64,000 nucleotides of DNA from Bretschneidera sinensis (taxonomy: Eukaryota > Streptophyta > Magnoliopsida > Brassicales > Akaniaceae): positions 136,000,828-136,064,827 of the forward strand of contig CM043700.1 of NCBI GenBank assembly GCA_023935145.1. Reading direction: 5' to 3'. Positions 61,101 to 64,000 of the stretch are shown here, piece after piece. The position numbers were made by a program, and so were the translations under genes. Positions within the stretch are counted from its first letter, which is position 1, and every line of letters starts with the position of its first letter. The notes beneath the pieces are model-generated. The model made no database searches. It was not told the origin of the DNA and saw only the letters and a program-made list of their open reading frames with translations.

Positions 61101-64000
61101 TGTTTTTCCACTATACTTCATCTGCATGAGCCTCAATCCTATAAAGAAGCTAGTACCAATCCTCTTTGGCAGAAAGCAATGGATGAAGAACTTCAGGCCC
61201 TAGCTAAAACTCATACATGGGATATTGTTGATCTACCCCCTGGAAAAACTCCTATTGGGTGCAAATGAGTGTTTAAGATCAAGACACTTTCTGATGGCTC
61301 TATTGAACGATATAAAGCCCGACTTGTTGCCAAAGGATTTGCTCAGGACTATGGCATTGACTATAAAGAGACATTTGCTCCAGTGGCGAGGCTCACATCT
61401 GTCCGTACACTCATTGCTGTCGCCGCCATTCGAAGATGGACTCTATTTCAAATGGATGTCAAAAATGTATTTCTAAATGGGGAACTTCTTGAGGAAGTCT
61501 ATATGCATACACCTCCCGGCTTGGATGCCACTCGAAACAAAGTTTGTCGCCTTCGTCGTGCCTTATATGGTTTAAAACAAGCTCCACGTGCCTGGTTTGC
61601 CAAATTCAGCACTACCATTCATCAGTTTGGGTTCACACCGAGTGCTCATGATTCGGCTCTGTTTATCCGCCATACTGCCAACGGTATCATCCTTCTTTTA
61701 CTGTACGTGGATGATATGGTTATTACTGGAGATGATCCACATGGTATTTCTGAACTCAAAAAGTTTCTCAGTGGCCAATTCGAGATGAAAGATCTTGGCG
61801 TGCTCACCTATTTTCTTGGCCTCGAAGTCTCATCTAGTTCTGATGGATTTTTTCTCTCTCAGGCCAAATATGCCTCGGATCTCATTTCCAAGGCTGGGAT
61901 CACTGACTCAACCACTGCCACTACTCCTCTCGAGCCAAATGTCAGACTTACCCCACTCGGTGGTTCACCTCTTCAGGATGCCACTCTATATCGCCAACTG
62001 GTTGGAAGTCTTGTATATCTTACTGTCACTCGCCCTGACATTGCCTATGCCGTTCATCAGGTCAGTCGGTTCTTGTCCGCTCCTCGGACCACCCATTACT
62101 CGGCTGTTCTTCGCATTCTTCGGTATGTTAAGGGTACTTTATTTCATGGGCTTCATTTCTCAGCACAGTCTGCCCCTATTTTACAAGCCTATTCTGATGT
62201 CGATTGGGCCGGAAACCCTACCGACAGACGTTCAACCACTGGTTACTGTTTCTTTTTGGGCAATTCTCTCATTTCCTGCATAGTAAGAAACAAACTATGG
62301 TTGCTCGCTCCAGTACTGAAGCTGAATATCGTGCCATGGCTGATGCAACTCAAGAACTTCTCTGGCTTCGATGGTTACTCGTTGACATGGGTATCTCTTC
62401 TCCTGCTGCCACTATCCTACACTGTGACAACAGGAGTGCTATTCAGATCGCTCACAATGATGTCTTCCATGAACGTACAAAACACATCGAGAATGATATC
62501 CACTTCATTCGTGATCACATTCTCTAGAATACGGTTTGTCTACAATCCGTCAGTTCAGCCGATCAGACAGCTGACATTTTCACTAAGGCTCATCCACCCG
62601 GACGCTTTCACTCTCTGGTTTTCAAACTCAAGTTCACCTCCCACTTACCACCTTGAGTTTGAGGGGGGATGTTAATGTATTATATCTCACATTGGTTGTG
62701 TATAGCTTTGCCTCTCCTATTGGCTTGTATAAATATGATAGCTCATTTGTAAGTAAATTACATCATTCAATACAATTCTTCTCTTTGTATTGTCTCACTT
62801 CCTCTCTTAAATTCAACAACATACATAAACGCTCATGTACAGGCGAACGGGTGTATGTACAGGCGCACATCAATGCCTGTCACCACTCAGTATTGTTGAG
62901 AGAGAGAGAGAGATGGGCTCCACTTTGAAGGCAAGAATTTATGCCTTCCAGCAACATTAAGAAAATAATTTGTGGTATTCAACATTCATATGACATCAAA
63001 ACAGGTCCTCAGTAGGTTGCACAATCATCAAGACCACATTGACAAACAGCTGGGAAAAAAATCATATACTAATTCACCAGTTGAAGTAGACCATAAGAAA
63101 GTTTAACAAGAAGCAACAAAAACAAAAATAAAAGAAGAAACCTCTTTTTCTTCCTCCTCTCTGTTTTATTAACATGAGTAACACAAGAACCAGAGACCTG
63201 ATTTTTTGTTACATTTTTACATTTTGAAACCATCCATTTAATGATATTTTGTAATGCACAATAAAGCATTTTGTCTCATGCACAACAAACGGAATGATGT
63301 GATATTTGATGTGTGTCTAAGTTTTGAGAAATCTAGTAGCCTATACAAAATCAAAATAACTATTGGTGTAAATAGGCCAAATATTTAATAAAAGATCTTT
63401 TCATTGTTTTTCAACTATTTTCATTGTATATTATAATTCTTTCTTTTGCTAAGCACTTCCAAATTCTGCTTCACTTCGAATAGGTGCGTGACTGTGCTTT
63501 GCCTAGAGATTTATACACATTGGTTCCATAAAGTTACTACATTATACTTGATTTTTTCTGCTACGAAAATCGAAAGTTGATTGCCATTCTTTCTATCTAA
63601 AAAACTGTTTCACTGGACAATTACATCGATCTAGAAACTTACATCAACACCAGATCACGTGGTTATGAATATGGTCCATATGGATGCAGAGCAATATAAT
63701 ACTGAATTGATTGAGAACCAAAGAAAATGATATCATCTCCAAATTAAAAAAAAAAAAGAAAGGGGAAAATATTACTACAAAATAGCTATGCAAAGAAACT
63801 ATAATAATCAAATTCTTTGAGTAAAAAGTTAGAATTTCTCTTGAATCCAACAGAAACCCAAACTCCATAAGACCTAAAAAAGGAAACGAACCTTCAACAA
63901 ACAAAATAAGATAAAATATAAACAATGCTAGCATTCTCTGTACCTTTAGAACAAGCTCCTCGAAAGATTGTTCCACATTGACTCGAGTTTTTGCACTACA
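58122..64000 (-). CDS. RABC1: RABC1/Rab18-type small GTPase, last two exons (partial)
   Basis: The gene runs off the right edge. Visible coding parts are 63944-64000 (CSAKTRVNVEQSFEELVLK) and 58122-58235 (ILETPSLLAEGS, VKKNIFKQNPAQ, ending TSSCCSW). The first contains the conserved SAK guanine-base motif near the end of the GTPase fold. The second is the variable tail with a double Cys for geranylgeranylation. GT follows the first exon and CAG precedes the second, and both join in phase (VLK/IL). Plant RABC1 (At1g43890) is a Rab18-class GTPase that acts on endomembranes and lipid droplets. The 5.7-kb last intron holds a copia element in opposite orientation. The visible residues look intact. 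Confidence 0.9.
58301..58463 (+). repeat. 5' LTR of copia element 2
   Basis: This 163-bp LTR differs from the 149-bp 3' LTR by about four substitutions and an extra tandem copy of GTTAATGTATTATA at its start. A TATA-like tataaatatg lies near 58373. Confidence 0.9.
58464..58476 (+). promoter_or_regulatory. Primer binding site, copia element 2
   Basis: TGGTATCAGAGCC follows the LTR directly, complementary to the initiator tRNA-Met 3' end. Confidence 0.85.
58484..58618 (+). repeat. Tandem duplication, ~68 bp x 2
   Basis: Two units both begin ttctcggtat, share agttgagtatgct and gattgccactattagtg, and end ccttcacat. Confidence 0.85.
58681..59062 (+). repeat. Tandem repeat, ~110-145 bp x 3, rich in CACGTCAG
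   Basis: Three units begin near 58681, 58789 and 58918 with gacatcatctcc(g/a). They contain ctgctgccacg(t/g)cagc and, in two of them, cgacacgtcagcgccacgtt. Only short reading frames cross it. It takes the place of most of gag. Confidence 0.8.
59097..62640 (+). pseudogene. Copia gag remnant and pol, disrupted
   Basis: From ATG 59097 the frame encodes two CCHC knuckles (CKYCHSQGHELLKC and CKVCREPGHYLADC) and then a protease whose catalytic DSG reads DST at 59484-59492. TAG at 59880 replaces the Trp of the LWHSRLGH motif. The integrase retains LVHSDVWG and DNAMEY but has TAA at 60213 and TGA at 60354 just before AERKHRH. TGA at 61266 replaces Trp after PIGCK. The reverse transcriptase keeps KARLVAKGFAQ and YVDD near 61710. 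In RNase H one base is missing near 62277, and the chain continues in another frame with SSTEAEYRAMAD to TAG at 62525. Lineage is perhaps Ale/Retrofit or Ivana; this is uncertain. Confidence 0.9.
62654..62669 (+). promoter_or_regulatory. Polypurine tract, copia element 2
   Basis: The run gagtttgaggggggat abuts the 3' LTR. Confidence 0.8.
62670..62818 (+). repeat. 3' LTR of copia element 2
   Basis: 149 bp, TGTTAATGTATTATATCTCAC at the start and TTCAACA at the end. It lacks the 14-bp duplication of the 5' LTR. Confidence 0.9.

Larger units (their letters stand above)
58301..62818 (+). mobile_element. Deleted, inactive copia element in RABC1 intron
   Basis: Short LTRs (TGTTAATG...TTCAACA), a primer site and a polypurine tract frame a pol region. 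Most of gag is missing: the 5' interior has tandem repeats instead of a UBN2 domain. The 5-bp flank on the left is ACATA. The right flank begins ACACA, with ACATA two bases further, so the target duplication is imperfect. One reading frame contains four stops before a frameshift. The element is antisense to RABC1. Confidence 0.93.

Overview
This 64 kb window is nuclear DNA from a flowering plant, most likely a eudicot. It is AT-rich and has GT-AG introns, Ty1/copia LTR retrotransposons primed by tRNA-Met, a tRNA-derived SINE-like element, MITE-like inverted repeats and plant gene families. No species can be named from the sequence alone.

Left part (1 to about 30.4 kb): a repeat-rich block with no convincing protein gene. 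It holds three incomplete copies of a tandem unit of about 5.5-5.8 kb. Unit 1 ends near 2.64 kb, unit 2 runs about 2.66-18.3 kb, and unit 3 runs about 24.6-30.4 kb. Each unit carries a 95-bp tRNA-derived SINE-like element and a minisatellite with a unit of about 165 bp. Units 2 and 3 each end in a tRNA-Gln(UUG) gene on the minus strand. Unit 2 has been enlarged by two LTR retrotransposons: a gag-only element at 3253-7133 whose LTRs hold an array of GTCGAC repeats, and a full-length but dead copia element at 9627-15026. Unit 3 still shows the empty site for both insertions. A third degenerate LTR element (18735-22381) lies between units 2 and 3.

Right part (33.2-64 kb): four genes, all on the minus strand. 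From right to left they are the 3' end of a RABC1/Rab18-type small GTPase (58122 to beyond the window), a decayed PP2C phosphatase (49352-55578), an intact two-exon BCS1-like AAA-ATPase (45168-47458), and a decayed but intron-bearing DEAD-box helicase of the RH29/DBP10 family (33212-42866). The first three match, from memory, the order of Arabidopsis At1g43890, At1g43900 and At1g43910, so this looks like a conserved block in which the phosphatase has died. A second copia element (58301-62818) sits antisense in the last RABC1 intron. A LINE 3' fragment sits in a PP2C intron.

The AAA-ATPase and the visible RABC1 exons are the only protein genes that look functional. No operon, CRISPR array or new multi-gene system is present. 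The points of interest are the tandem tRNA-bearing unit with internal empty sites, the GTCGAC-array LTRs, the selective loss of two of four neighbouring genes, and long G homopolymers inside the introns of the two dead genes.
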